64,000 nt of DNA. Source: Anaerolineales bacterium. GTDB lineage: Bacteria > Chloroflexota > Anaerolineae > Anaerolineales > Villigracilaceae. Where the stretch lies: the NCBI GenBank assembly GCA_020847435.1, contig JADLBX010000029.1:1-64000 (forward strand), read 5' to 3'. Both the position numbers and the translations under genes were made by a program. Each line of letters begins with the position of its first letter. Position 1 is the stretch's first letter. Of the stretch, positions 1 through 9,775 are shown one piece after another. The notes below the pieces were generated by a model that ran no database searches, was not told where the DNA came from, and saw only the letters and a list, made by a program, of their open reading frames with translations.

Positions 1-9
1 CTGTTTTGT

Positions 10-96
10 ACACGGATTTCACGGAACACACGGAAAAGAACAGATTTTAAAATGGTTTTTTCCGTGAAAATCAGTGTAATCCGTGTTGTCCGTGTC
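10..96. repeat. Intergenic palindromic repeat
   Basis: The left arm (cacggatttcacggaacac) is mirrored by a right arm rich in tccgtg and ccgtgt, separated by an AT-rich loop. This is an imperfect inverted repeat built from the words cacgga/tccgtg. The rest of 97-287 shows no credible gene. It contains another repeat-like fragment (gcactgagcctgtcgaagc, 138-156) and runs into the 3' end of the DUF503 gene. Confidence 0.55.
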
Positions 97-287
97 CAAA
101 AAAAGAAGTTAAGAAACAGTCTCTAAGTCCGCAAAGACTTGCACTGAGCCTGTCGAAGCGACGCGAAGAGAATTTTTCTTGTCGCTTAGCGACCTTGGCG
201 CGCTTCGCGGTTCATAAATCAACGGCGACTATTCAGGCGCGATCCCGTCCCAGTGACGAAGCGGTCTATTCAAAAATTCTCCAGACC

Positions 288-572
288 CTACCCATACAAC
301 TCTATCCCGCTCTCCCACACATCCCCATCCGACCAATTCGCCTCCACCCACGTTGCCACATTCCCCAACGCAGACTGCAAGAACGCGACGTCGTTCCCCA
401 CCATCGCGCAGACGATGAGCGTCTCGTCCCATTTGTCTTGCAAATCCATCTCTGCAACGGAAACATTGAACTCACGATGCAGACGTGAAATCAGCGGCTT
501 TATTCGTCCGCGCTTTTGTTTGAGCGACGCGCACGCGGGAAGGTGAAGGTGGAGGGTGAGTGCGGCGATCAT
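288..572 (-). CDS. DUF503 family protein (YlxP-like)
   Basis: The 94-residue product matches the small DUF503 family in length and sequence. It has an N-terminal strand (MIAALTLHLHLPAC), then SLKQKRGRIKPLISRLHREF, then NVSVAEMDLQDKWDETLIV. In other bacteria members sit near infB/rbfA; their role is unknown. Here the gene stands alone, divergent from ligA, with about 120 bases between the two starts. The ATG at 572 is the only sensible start. I see no catalytic motif, so no activity is assigned. Confidence 0.8.
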   Translation of the reverse strand: MIAALTLHLHLPACASLKQKRGRIKPLISRLHREFNVSVAEMDLQDKWDETLIVCAMVGNDVAFLQSALGNVATWVEANWSDGDVWESGIELYG

Positions 573-667
573 GGTTTTCGTGGAACAGCGCCCAGCATAC
601 GCTTGCGATTCAAAATCCTAGCATGGGCGCCAAAGCATCGACTGTCCTAACGCGGATTATAGCCTGA

Positions 668-2770
<2,103 letters not shown>

Positions 2771-2819
2771 AATCCATGGCGGACTGGAAGAGGCTGGCAA
2801 ACACAGGGATCGGGCGCTG

Positions 2820-3080
2820 TTACAAAGGCTTCGACGTCAACTGCTTCGCCAGCCATGCAATGCCGAGCGCGATGAGGATCAAAATGCCGAGCGGGATCAG
2901 CCACATGAACCACATGCCGAATGGCATCATCATGCCATAGCCCATCATAGGCATTCCATAACCGTAGCCGTGCATCATGGCGGAGCCTGTGTTTGGTATG
3001 AAGGCTTGCCAGACAAACGGAAGGACAACCAAAGCTGTAACGATTACGATTCCAAGCGCCCATTTCCAATTGAGTTTCAT
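2820..3080 (-). CDS. Small membrane protein, two predicted helices
   Basis: The 86-residue product has two hydrophobic segments: ALGIVIVTALVVLPFVWQAF, and a C-terminal LIPLGILILIALGIAWLAKQ. Between them lies a Met/Gly/Tyr-rich stretch (MMHGYGYGMPMMGYGMMMP). AAAGGAG lies about 5 nt before the ATG at 3080, which supports expression. Met-rich stretches like this occur in copper-related membrane proteins, but no neighbour supports a metal role, so function is unknown. It converges on ligA with 49 bases between the stops. Confidence 0.7.
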   Translation of the reverse strand: MKLNWKWALGIVIVTALVVLPFVWQAFIPNTGSAMMHGYGYGMPMMGYGMMMPFGMWFMWLIPLGILILIALGIAWLAKQLTSKPL

Positions 3081-3195
3081 GGGAATCTCCTTTTCAATTA
3101 TTTATCATTCTATCCGCCAACTGCATTCTGCCATGTAATAAACATCCTCGGTTTTGACACAAAAAGTAACGGGCTTATACCCTTCTCAAATCGGA

Positions 3196-3201
3196 TATAC
3201 T
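3196..3201 (+). promoter_or_regulatory. -10 box of nadD, leaderless geometry
   Basis: TATACT ends 7 nt before the nadD ATG at 3209. The intervening bases (ttcctcc) contain no Shine-Dalgarno sequence, so transcription probably begins at or next to the start codon. Confidence 0.5.
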
Positions 3202-3208
3202 TTCCTCC

Positions 3209-3814
3209 ATGCCCACACGCATCGGTCTCTTCGGCGGGACGTTTGACCCGCCTCATCTCGGACATTTGATCCTCGCCTCCGAAGCGCAACTGCAATTGCA
3301 ATTGGATCGCATGTTGTGGATTCTCACGCCCGAGCCGCCGCATAAACAAGACCAACCGATCACAGCCACAGAACACCGTCTCGCGATGGTGCAACTCGCA
3401 ATCGCCGATAACCCCGCGTTCGAACTTTCACGCGTCGAGTTGGATCGCCCAGGTCCGCATTACACGGTGGATACGATCAAGTTGCTCGCTGAGCAGAACC
3501 TCAACGCGGAACTCGTCCCGATCATCGGCGGCGACTCGTTGAACGATTTGCCCAAATGGCACAAGCCAAAAGAATTGTTGTACGCGTGTCACTGGGTGGG
3601 CGTCATGCGTCGTCCGCATGAAGAATCGAGGCTGGATGACCTCGAACGCGAATTGCCAGGTATCCGCTCGAAAGTCCATTATGTGGACGCGCCGCTCCTC
3701 GAGATCGCCTCGCGCGAGATCCGCAGCCGAATCGCAGAGGGAAAATCCGTTCGCTACTATCTGCCTTCCACTGTATACGACTACATCAATAAACATCATC
3801 TTTATCATCTATAA
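3209..3814 (+). CDS. nadD: Nicotinate-nucleotide adenylyltransferase NadD
   Basis: NadD transfers AMP from ATP to nicotinate mononucleotide in NAD biosynthesis. The 201-residue product is typical in length. It starts with GLFGGTFDPPHLGHL, carrying the nucleotidyltransferase HxGH motif, then has the substrate-binding GGDSLNDLPKWH segment. A C-terminal EIASREIRSRI corresponds to the ISSTxxR motif. The protein ends with YLPSTVYDYI, normal for NadD. A perfect 16-bp hairpin overlaps the stop codon. The next gene (MFS) follows 39 bases later. Confidence 0.96.
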   Translation: MPTRIGLFGGTFDPPHLGHLILASEAQLQLQLDRMLWILTPEPPHKQDQPITATEHRLAMVQLAIADNPAFELSRVELDRPGPHYTVDTIKLLAEQNLNAELVPIIGGDSLNDLPKWHKPKELLYACHWVGVMRRPHEESRLDDLERELPGIRSKVHYVDAPLLEIASREIRSRIAEGKSVRYYLPSTVYDYINKHHLYHL

Positions 3815-3846
3815 GGTGACAGTCATCTTAAAGATGACTGTCACCT
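3814..3846. repeat. Perfect 16-bp palindrome after nadD
   Basis: Arms aggtgacagtcatctt and aagatgactgtcacct flank a single A and overlap the last base of the nadD stop. There is no T tract, so it may be a mobile palindromic repeat as much as a terminator. The downstream MFS start lies 8 nt after it. Confidence 0.7.
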
Positions 3847-3853
3847 GGCATCC

Positions 3854-5014
3854 ATGTCCCTCCTCCTCAACTCCCTCTTCTCAACCGTCGCGCTGAGTCA
3901 TCTCATGGTGGACGTGTTCAACAGCGCGCGCCCCATCCTGCTCACGTATCTCGGCTTGAGCGAAACGAACATCGCCATCATCTCGACGATCTACATCTGG
4001 GCAGGCGCGCTCGCGCAACCGTTCTTCGGCTGGATATCCGACCGCGTCGGTCCGCGTTGGATGGCGGCTGGCGGCGTGTTGTGGATGACGATCTTCTTCA
4101 CTGGCGCGGTCTTTGTGACGGGAACGGGCGGACTCGTCTGCCTCATCATCGCCGCCCTCGGTTCTTCCGCCTTTCATCCTGTCGCGACCGTGCAAGCGAC
4201 TCTACAGGGACGCGCTCTCCTCAAAGGACGCGACACCACCTCCACATCGTTGTTCTTCATGGCAGGTCAGATCGGTCACTTCATCGGACCGATCCTCACG
4301 GGTGTGATTCTGGCGCAACTCGGCTTACATTGGCTTTTGATTCTTTCCATTGTTTCGATTCCCATCGGCTTTTCGCTTGCGTATCAATTGCGACACAATC
4401 ATCCGCACCCCAAACCAAAACACGACGACGGAAAAATCCGTTTGCAGACCAGCATCGGATTCATCGTATTGCTCGGCTCGGTGGCAACGCTTCAATCGTG
4501 GGCGCAATCGAACATGATCGCTTTTGTGCCGAAATACATCAAAGACCTGGGTCAAAGCGCGATCATCTACGGCAGTATCGCCGCTTTATTCATGGGCGGC
4601 TCAGCGCTGGGCAACGTAATCGGCGGGCACCTCGGAGACAAACACTCGAAACGAAAAGTCGCGGCGACGGCGTTGTTCCTCGCGGCATTCCCCATGTTCA
4701 TCGTCAGCCAGATCGGATGGTCGCCGTGGTTGTATGTGTTGATTCCGCTTTCGGGCGCGTGCACGGGCGCGGTGCATAGCATCATGGTCGTGCTGGCGCA
4801 ACGCGCCATTTCTGGCGGCATGGCTCTCGCAACGGGACTCATCCTCGGCTTCATCTTCTCCGCAGGCGCGCTGGGGTTGTTGATCACAGGTCCGCTAGCG
4901 GAAAAATTCGGCTTCCCCACCGTGCTGGTGATGACGACAGGCTTGGTCCTGATCGCAAGTCCACTGGCGTGGGGGCTAAGGGAAAGCGGCGGGAGTGCGT
5001 CGCACCACCCATAG
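3854..5014 (+). CDS. MFS transporter, fosmidomycin-resistance-like
   Basis: The 386-residue product has about twelve hydrophobic segments and the MFS loop signature in GWISDRVGPRWM after TM2. The N-terminus (SHLMVDVFNSARPILLTYLG) and overall length resemble the Fsr/NreB-like drug efflux branch. Substrate cannot be told from sequence. It is preceded by the palindrome at 3814-3846 and follows nadD on the same strand. The ATG at 3854 gives a complete first helix. No clear Shine-Dalgarno is seen. Confidence 0.85.
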   Translation: MSLLLNSLFSTVALSHLMVDVFNSARPILLTYLGLSETNIAIISTIYIWAGALAQPFFGWISDRVGPRWMAAGGVLWMTIFFTGAVFVTGTGGLVCLIIAALGSSAFHPVATVQATLQGRALLKGRDTTSTSLFFMAGQIGHFIGPILTGVILAQLGLHWLLILSIVSIPIGFSLAYQLRHNHPHPKPKHDDGKIRLQTSIGFIVLLGSVATLQSWAQSNMIAFVPKYIKDLGQSAIIYGSIAALFMGGSALGNVIGGHLGDKHSKRKVAATALFLAAFPMFIVSQIGWSPWLYVLIPLSGACTGAVHSIMVVLAQRAISGGMALATGLILGFIFSAGALGLLITGPLAEKFGFPTVLVMTTGLVLIASPLAWGLRESGGSASHHP

Positions 5015-5116
5015 GAAGAGAATCCAAACATGGGACTTCTCTCAACTTAGCGAATCAATCCGCTCCTTTTAGTGCGACGCACCCTCGGGATGGAGGTTGA
5101 GGGAATGATTTGGCTG

Positions 5117-5122
5117 TATAAT
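5117..5122 (+). promoter_or_regulatory. -10 box and leader of DUF433/DUF5615 pair
   Basis: TATAAT lies 18 nt before the ATG at 5141, with gaggtg as ribosome site. The block ttggctgtataatcga..tgcgaggtgaa recurs almost unchanged before the next antitoxin gene (5784-5811), with the same 18-nt spacing to its ATG. Confidence 0.7.
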
Positions 5123-5140
5123 CGAACTGCGAGGTGAAAT

Positions 5141-5389
5141 ATGACCGACCAAAAACTTCTCGAACGCATTGGCATGAATCCTAACATTATGGCAGGGAAG
5201 CCTGTCATTAACGGAACACGCCTGACGGTGGAATTCATCTTGAATTTGCTCGCACACGGACAAAGCGCACAGGAAATTATCAATGAATACAAAGGCTTGA
5301 GGCTCGAAGATGTTCAGGCTTGTATCCTCTTTGCCAGCAAAACGTTGGAGAATACGGTCTTCATGCCTTTAACGGCGGAGAATGTATAA
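5141..5389 (+). CDS. DUF433 antitoxin-like protein
   Basis: The 82-residue product has the DUF433 core: RIGMNPNIMAGKPVINGTRL, then a helix-turn-helix-like tail (TVEFILNLLAHGQSAQEII, NEYKGLRLEDVQACILF). DUF433 proteins are usually encoded just upstream of a PIN-like DUF5615 protein and are read as DNA-binding antitoxins. That arrangement is seen here, with the stop directly abutting the next ATG (5389/5390). The promoter is at 5117-5122. Confidence 0.88.
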   Translation: MTDQKLLERIGMNPNIMAGKPVINGTRLTVEFILNLLAHGQSAQEIINEYKGLRLEDVQACILFASKTLENTVFMPLTAENV

Positions 5390-5740
5390 ATGCGTTTTCT
5401 CGTTGACGAATCCACTGGACCGAGGGTGGCGGAATGGCTCAGTGGACAGGGGCATGAAGTCTATTCTGTGTACGAGTCCGCACGGGGCTTGGATGATGAT
5501 GCGATAGTTCAAAAAGCTTTTTCGGAAAACTGGATCCTGATTACCAACGATAAAGATTTTGGAGAAAAAGTCTACCGTGAGCACAAACCACATCACGGCA
5601 TTGTTTTATTACGCCTGGATGATGAACGGGCGCAGGTAAAGATCGAAGTTTTAAAACGATTACTGACAAATTACGCAGACCGATTAGCGGAACAATTCGT
5701 GGTTGCGACCGAAAAGAACGTTCGATTCGCAAGGTCATAG
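5390..5740 (+). CDS. DUF5615 PIN-like toxin
   Basis: The 116-residue product begins MRFLVDESTGPRVAEWLSGQ, with the acidic residue of the PIN-like fold in FLVDES, and continues with GHEVYSVYESARGLDDDAIV and ITNDKDFGEKVY. These are the hallmarks of the Mut7-C/DUF5615 nuclease-like family. It abuts the DUF433 gene with no gap, so the two are almost certainly one toxin-antitoxin operon. RNase activity is a family expectation only. Confidence 0.86.
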   Translation: MRFLVDESTGPRVAEWLSGQGHEVYSVYESARGLDDDAIVQKAFSENWILITNDKDFGEKVYREHKPHHGIVLLRLDDERAQVKIEVLKRLLTNYADRLAEQFVVATEKNVRFARS

Positions 5741-5789
5741 ATTCGCAATCACCCCTTCATACGTGGAGATTGAAATAATAGATTGGCTG

Positions 5790-5795
5790 TATAAT
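5790..5795 (+). promoter_or_regulatory. -10 box and leader of the orphan antitoxin
   Basis: TATAAT lies 18 nt before the ATG at 5814, again with a gaggtg ribosome site. It sits in a block nearly identical to that at 5110-5140, so both small loci may respond to the same signals. Confidence 0.7.
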
Positions 5796-5813
5796 CGAGT
5801 TGCGAGGTGAACT

Positions 5814-6026
5814 ATGACAATCGCAGAGATTCTGAAATCGATCCAATTCGTGGTCAACCCAGATGGAGAAAAATCCGCCGTGATGGTGGACGTAGACGTT
5901 TGGGATGAGATCGTCTCGATGCTCGAGGATATCGAAGACGCCGAAGAGATCAAACAGGCAAAGATGATCCATGAGGAATCTGTCCCCTGGGAAGTTGTAA
6001 AAAAGGAAATGAAGTTGGGGGAGTAA
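5814..6026 (+). CDS. Phd/YefM-like antitoxin, apparently orphan
   Basis: The 70-residue product has a short strand-helix N-terminus (MTIAEILKSIQFVVNPDG) and an acidic helix (VDVWDEIVSMLEDIEDAEEI), as in small Phd/YefM-type antitoxins that pair with RelE. The gene that should follow is reduced to a few codons: an ATG starts right after the stop at 6027 and reads MYKIEL, a common RelE start, then loses similarity. This is therefore probably the surviving half of a toxin-antitoxin pair. Confidence 0.7.
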   Translation: MTIAEILKSIQFVVNPDGEKSAVMVDVDVWDEIVSMLEDIEDAEEIKQAKMIHEESVPWEVVKKEMKLGE

Positions 6027-6060
6027 ATGTACAAAATCGAACTTCGGTATGGGGGCAGAG
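6027..6060 (+). pseudogene. Possible RelE-type toxin remnant
   Basis: Directly after the antitoxin stop an ATG opens with MYKIEL, matching the usual first residues of RelE/ParE toxins. The following residues (RYGGREDN) show no further similarity, and the frame runs into the next gene. A truncated toxin is the simplest reading, but a handful of codons cannot prove it. Confidence 0.3.
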
Positions 6061-6080
6061 AAGACAACATAGAAGTCCGA

Positions 6081-6086
6081 TATAAT
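6081..6086 (+). promoter_or_regulatory. -10 box upstream of the 68-residue ORF
   Basis: A TATAAT inside the toxin-remnant region, 57 nt before the ATG at 6144, could drive the small gene and the restriction-modification genes after it. Confidence 0.35.
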
Positions 6087-6143
6087 TGTTCCAAGCCAAG
6101 TAACATAGGTTGCCAACAGTGTTTTCACAAGGAGATTTTATCC

Positions 6144-6350
6144 ATGCCGCTTTTTGAAGTTACTTTATCACGCTCATTTATTGTACAGATTCAAGCTCAA
6201 AACGCTGAAGACGCTGTCAGATTGACTGAGGGTTTTGTGGGCTCTGCCGATTCTTCAAATGAAGAAGATAGAAAAGAACACCAATTTGAATTGAGAGATA
6301 TAGAATTGGTTGATAATGATGCGATTAAAGTAAACAGGATTGAGAATTAA
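6144..6350 (+). CDS. Small protein of unknown function (68 aa)
   Basis: I choose the ATG at 6144 because AAGGAG lies about 9 nt upstream (caaggagattttatcc). The longer frame from 6027 would swallow the antitoxin's missing partner. The product begins MPLFEVTLSRSFIVQIQAQN and contains AEDAVRLTEGFVG, the strand-helix pattern of small proteins found next to DNA modification genes. It precedes the methyltransferase by 18 bases in AT-rich DNA and may belong to that operon. I do not recognise a family. Confidence 0.55.
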   Translation: MPLFEVTLSRSFIVQIQAQNAEDAVRLTEGFVGSADSSNEEDRKEHQFELRDIELVDNDAIKVNRIEN

Positions 6351-6368
6351 CTGGAAGGTCGCTTAGCG

Positions 6369-7250
6369 ATGTCAGAAGTTGAAGCAAAACTTATCCTTGG
6401 AGATTGTAGGGAGGTCCTCAAAACCTTGAAGGACAACTCTGTTGATTTGATATTTACGTCACCCCCTTATGCTGACAGCCGAGCGAACACCTATGGAGGG
6501 GTAAAACCCGATAAATATGTCGAATGGTTTTTGCCCATTTCAAAGGAATTATTGCGCGTCCTCAAGCCAACGGGCACTTTCGTTTTGAATATCAAAGAAA
6601 AAGTGGTCAGCGGGGAACGACACACATACGTAATTGAATTAATCCTTGAAATGCGAAAACAGGGTTGGTTATGGACGGAAGAATTTATTTGGCACAAGAA
6701 GAATTCCTATCCAGGGAAGTGGCCCAACCGATTTCGAGATTCATGGGAAAGATTACTGCAATTCAACAAGACTCACAAATTTCACATGTACCAAGAGGAA
6801 GTTATGGTTCCAATGGGCGATTGGGCGGAGCGGAGACTCAAGAACCTCAGCGAAACAGACAAAGTTCGCGACCCATCAAAGGCAGGCAGCGGTTTTGGCA
6901 AACGCATTGCAAATTGGATCGGACGAGATAAAGCCTATCCATCGAACGTCTTGCATTTAGCGACGGAAACTAAAAATCGAAATCACAGCGCAGTATTCCC
7001 CGAGGATTTGCCTGAATGGTTTATCAAACTTTTCACGAAACATCGTGATTGGGTTCTCGATCCATTTATGGGATCAGGTACAACAACTCGAGTCGCCCAA
7101 AAACTGGGACGTCATGCGATTGGTATAGAAATTTTGCCCGAATATTTCAATTTGGCTCAACAAGATGTAAAGCCTGTAAAACAATTACCTGCGACCCAGA
7201 TGGCGCTCATGGAGAAAAGAGGGAAATATGCAACCGCTAAATCTAAATGA
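6369..7250 (+). CDS. Type II DNA methyltransferase (N4-cytosine/N6-adenine class)
   Basis: The 293-residue product has catalytic motif IV as TSPPY (residues 30-34) before the SAM-binding motif DPFMGSGTT near residue 236. This is the beta-class order. SPPY points to N4-cytosine or adenine methylation; the base cannot be decided from sequence alone. Its last 23 bases overlap the nuclease start at 7228, so the two are translationally coupled. It should protect host DNA from that nuclease. The codon use is more AT-rich than in flanking genes, consistent with acquisition. Confidence 0.93.
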   Translation: MSEVEAKLILGDCREVLKTLKDNSVDLIFTSPPYADSRANTYGGVKPDKYVEWFLPISKELLRVLKPTGTFVLNIKEKVVSGERHTYVIELILEMRKQGWLWTEEFIWHKKNSYPGKWPNRFRDSWERLLQFNKTHKFHMYQEEVMVPMGDWAERRLKNLSETDKVRDPSKAGSGFGKRIANWIGRDKAYPSNVLHLATETKNRNHSAVFPEDLPEWFIKLFTKHRDWVLDPFMGSGTTTRVAQKLGRHAIGIEILPEYFNLAQQDVKPVKQLPATQMALMEKRGKYATAKSK

Positions 7251-8001
7251 TGTTACCAAATATATTCAGGACAACATTGGTCCGTTTCATCAGCGCAGAA
7301 CTGCAAGTCTGCGAGAGCTGAAACTGACCGATGTGTTGAAGAAGAAAAATCCGTATTTATTTCGGGCAAAAAATGTTCAAACAGCCGAAGAACTTGTAAA
7401 AGCTCTCTTGGATGCGCATTTATCCTCCCAAGAGGAAGGAATCTTTGGGTCATTCTTGGAAGGGCTTGCCATATATGTGTGTAAAAAGGTCTATGGCGGG
7501 AGAAAATCATCATCGCCTGGAATAGATTTAGAGTTCGAAAAAGAAGGTGTAATTTACATTGTTACCGTAAAATCTGGTCCCAATTGGGGAAACTCGGGGC
7601 AATTGAGCGACATGATAAACAAGTTCAAACAGGCAAAAAAGATTCTCCGTACTAACACACCGCTATCAAAGAACATTGTAGCGGTAAACGGTTGTTGCTA
7701 TGGAAAAACGAATAGACTTACAAAGAATGATTATTACAAGATTTGCGGTCAAGCCTTCTGGGAGTTGATCTCAAACAACGATAGGATATATCTTGAAATC
7801 ATAAAGCCGTTAAATCATGAAGCCAGAAAAAGAAGCGAAGAGTTTCAGGAGGAATATGTACGTGTTTTGAGCGATTTTGTTATCGCATTTCAAAAAGATT
7901 TTTGCGATGGCATCATTATTAACTGGGAAAAACTTGTTACATACAACTCTGGGAAGCCAGAGCCTAAGATAAAACGTGGGCTACAAAGAAAACTTGATTG
8001 A
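7228..8001 (+). CDS. PmeII-family type II restriction endonuclease
   Basis: The 257-residue product resembles PmeII-type nucleases. An N-terminal NIGPFHQRR...SLRELKL is followed by LKKKNPYLFRAKN, then TAEELVKALLDAHLSSQEE. The nuclease core has GIDLEF and YIVTVKSG, fitting a PD-(D/E)xK active site. It overlaps the methylase by 23 bases and completes a two-gene restriction-modification system. The recognition sequence is unknown. Intact length and reading frame suggest it is functional. Confidence 0.88.
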   Translation: MQPLNLNDVTKYIQDNIGPFHQRRTASLRELKLTDVLKKKNPYLFRAKNVQTAEELVKALLDAHLSSQEEGIFGSFLEGLAIYVCKKVYGGRKSSSPGIDLEFEKEGVIYIVTVKSGPNWGNSGQLSDMINKFKQAKKILRTNTPLSKNIVAVNGCCYGKTNRLTKNDYYKICGQAFWELISNNDRIYLEIIKPLNHEARKRSEEFQEEYVRVLSDFVIAFQKDFCDGIIINWEKLVTYNSGKPEPKIKRGLQRKLD

Positions 8002-8161
8002 GGTAATTCCAAAAAGATTCGTTTTTTCCTCTTTCTTCTTTCCATTCCCTCGCGAAGCGACAGTCTCTTGCAAAACCTGTAACCTCCCTCCTCCCAACCC
8101 TTCCTGTACACAAAATTATATATAATTTATAATCTGCCCACCCACTTCTTGAAGGAGGCAG

Positions 8162-8917
8162 ATGGCTAGCCGTTCCCCTGTTATCGAAGAAAACGAGTTC
8201 ATTCAGAAACGCCCGCTCAAAGAGGACATCTTCAACGTCCTGCACGATAAGATCGTCTCGGGCAAGTACAAGCCTGGCGAGTGGCTGAGGCAGGATGAGA
8301 TCGCCACGCAACTCGGCGTGAGCATGACCCCCGTCCGCGAGGGACTCGACTTGCTCGTGTCGGCGGGACTGGCGGAACGCGTCCCGTATCGCGGTGTGCG
8401 CGTGCGCGAGATCGTAACCAAAGATGTGGTGGAGGCGTACGGCTTGAGGTTGGCGCTCGAAGCGATCGTGGCTCGGGAGGCGGCAAAACACATTAAGGCG
8501 GAGCAGATCGCCCGTCTGGAACGAACGATTTCCGAATCCAAGAAACATAACTCGTTAAAAGAAATGTCCGCCGCGCGGAAGTTGAGTCGAGAATTCCACA
8601 CCGTTATTGCCGAAGCGTCGGGTAATGATTTGCTCATCAGGCTTTATGGAGTCGTCGCCAACGCGTTCCCCGATTGGATTTTGTACGAAGCGATGTTCCG
8701 CAAGCCCGAAATTCTCGACGAGAGCATGTCGGACATGCACAGGGAACACACGGAAATTTTGAAGGCATTGAAGTCTGGCGACGGCGCGTTGGCGGCGAAA
8801 CTTTCTGTTGAACACGTGATCGTTTCGTCGGGCAGGTGGCTGGAAAAATATTCAGACATCCCCGCCGATCTGTTACACGAGAAAGAAGAACTCGTGGAAT
8901 TTTTGTTGAAGAAATAA
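8162..8917 (+). CDS. GntR/FCD-family transcriptional regulator
   Basis: The 251-residue product has an N-terminal winged helix (IVSGKYKPGEWLRQDEIATQ, LGVSMTPVREGLDLLVSAGL) and a C-terminal FCD ligand domain (LRLALEAIVAREAA, LSREFHTVIAEASGN, MHREHTEILKAL). FCD regulators usually sense organic acids and repress nearby catabolic genes. It precedes the corrinoid/MttB genes on the same strand and is the best candidate regulator for them. A TATAAT-containing AT-rich stretch (8114-8131) and gaaggaggcag directly before the ATG provide promoter and ribosome site. Confidence 0.92.
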   Translation: MASRSPVIEENEFIQKRPLKEDIFNVLHDKIVSGKYKPGEWLRQDEIATQLGVSMTPVREGLDLLVSAGLAERVPYRGVRVREIVTKDVVEAYGLRLALEAIVAREAAKHIKAEQIARLERTISESKKHNSLKEMSAARKLSREFHTVIAEASGNDLLIRLYGVVANAFPDWILYEAMFRKPEILDESMSDMHREHTEILKALKSGDGALAAKLSVEHVIVSSGRWLEKYSDIPADLLHEKEELVEFLLKK

Positions 8918-8923
8918 TCATTG

Positions 8924-8997
8924 TTAACCGCGAAGAACGCGAAGGGCGCTAAGAAAGACCTTTAAATCTTTGCGATCTTTGCGGGCTTAGCGGTAAA
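8924..8997. repeat. Intergenic inverted repeat (ttaaccgc/gcggtaa)
   Basis: ttaaccgcgaagaacgcgaag at the left is mirrored by ctttgcgggcttagcggtaa at the right with an AT-rich loop. A second member of the family lies at 9687-9760 on the other side of the corrinoid protein gene. Confidence 0.65.
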
Positions 8998-9028
8998 TGG
9001 TGTTTGAAATCATACAAGGAGTTTATTT

Positions 9029-9679
9029 ATGTCGGAAGAGCTATACAAACAAATGGCGCAGAGCATCATTGAAGGCGAAAAGGAAGTCGCCATTGAACTG
9101 GCGCAAAAATCCATCGAGTTGAACATGCATCCGCTCGACACGATCACAAAAGGATTCGTCGTCGGCGTGAATTACATCGGCGACCAGTTCGGCGCGGGCG
9201 AAGCCTTCTTGCCAGAATTGGTGATGGCGGGCGAAGCGATGAAAGCCGCCGTCGCTGTGCTCGAACCCGAACTTCTCAAACTCGGCGAAGCCCGTGAAGT
9301 GATGGGACGCGTCGTCCTCGCCACCGTGGAAGGCGACATCCACGAGATCGGCAAGACGCTCGTCGGCACGATGCTTTCCGCATCTGGATTTGAAGTCACC
9401 GACTTGGGCGTTGACCAACCCGCCGACAAGATCATCGGCAAAGCGCTCGAAATCGACGCGCAGATCATCGGCATGAGCGCGTTGCTCACCACCACGATGG
9501 TCCGCCAGCGTGAGGTGATCGAGGAACTGGACAAAGAAGGTCTGCGCCCGCGCATCAAAGTGATGGTCGGCGGCGCGCCGATTACGAAAGACTGGGCGGA
9601 GAAGATCAAAGCCGACGGCACCGCCGAGGACGCGGTCGGCGCGGTGCAATTGGCGAAGAAATTGGTTGGAAAAGAGTAA
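9029..9679 (+). CDS. Corrinoid methyl-carrier protein (MtbC/MttC-like)
   Basis: These proteins carry a cobalamin that shuttles a methyl group from an MttB-type methyltransferase to a second methyltransferase. The 216-residue product has the helical cap (KGFVVGVNYIGDQFGAGEAF, LPELVMAGEAM) and the B12-binding motif ATVEGDIHEIGKTLVGTML, a DxHxxG with the lower axial His in GDIHEIG. SGFEVTDLGVD and VMVGGAPITKDWAEKIKADG follow. The gene lies 96 bases before an MttB homolog, its likely partner. Confidence 0.95.
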   Translation: MSEELYKQMAQSIIEGEKEVAIELAQKSIELNMHPLDTITKGFVVGVNYIGDQFGAGEAFLPELVMAGEAMKAAVAVLEPELLKLGEAREVMGRVVLATVEGDIHEIGKTLVGTMLSASGFEVTDLGVDQPADKIIGKALEIDAQIIGMSALLTTTMVRQREVIEELDKEGLRPRIKVMVGGAPITKDWAEKIKADGTAEDAVGAVQLAKKLVGKE

Positions 9680-9686
9680 GTCTTTT

Positions 9687-9760
9687 TTAACCGCAAAGAG
9701 CGCGAAGAACGCCAAGAAAAAAGAAAGAATCTTCGCCGTCTTAGCGAACTTAGCGGTTAA
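9687..9760. repeat. Intergenic inverted repeat (ttaaccgc/gcggttaa)
   Basis: ttaaccgcaaagagcgcgaa is mirrored by ttagcgaacttagcggttaa. It is the same family as 8924-8997, so two copies bracket the corrinoid protein gene. Such copies could recombine or form RNA hairpins. Confidence 0.65.
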
Positions 9761-9775
9761 TTTTTTGAGGTTCTC

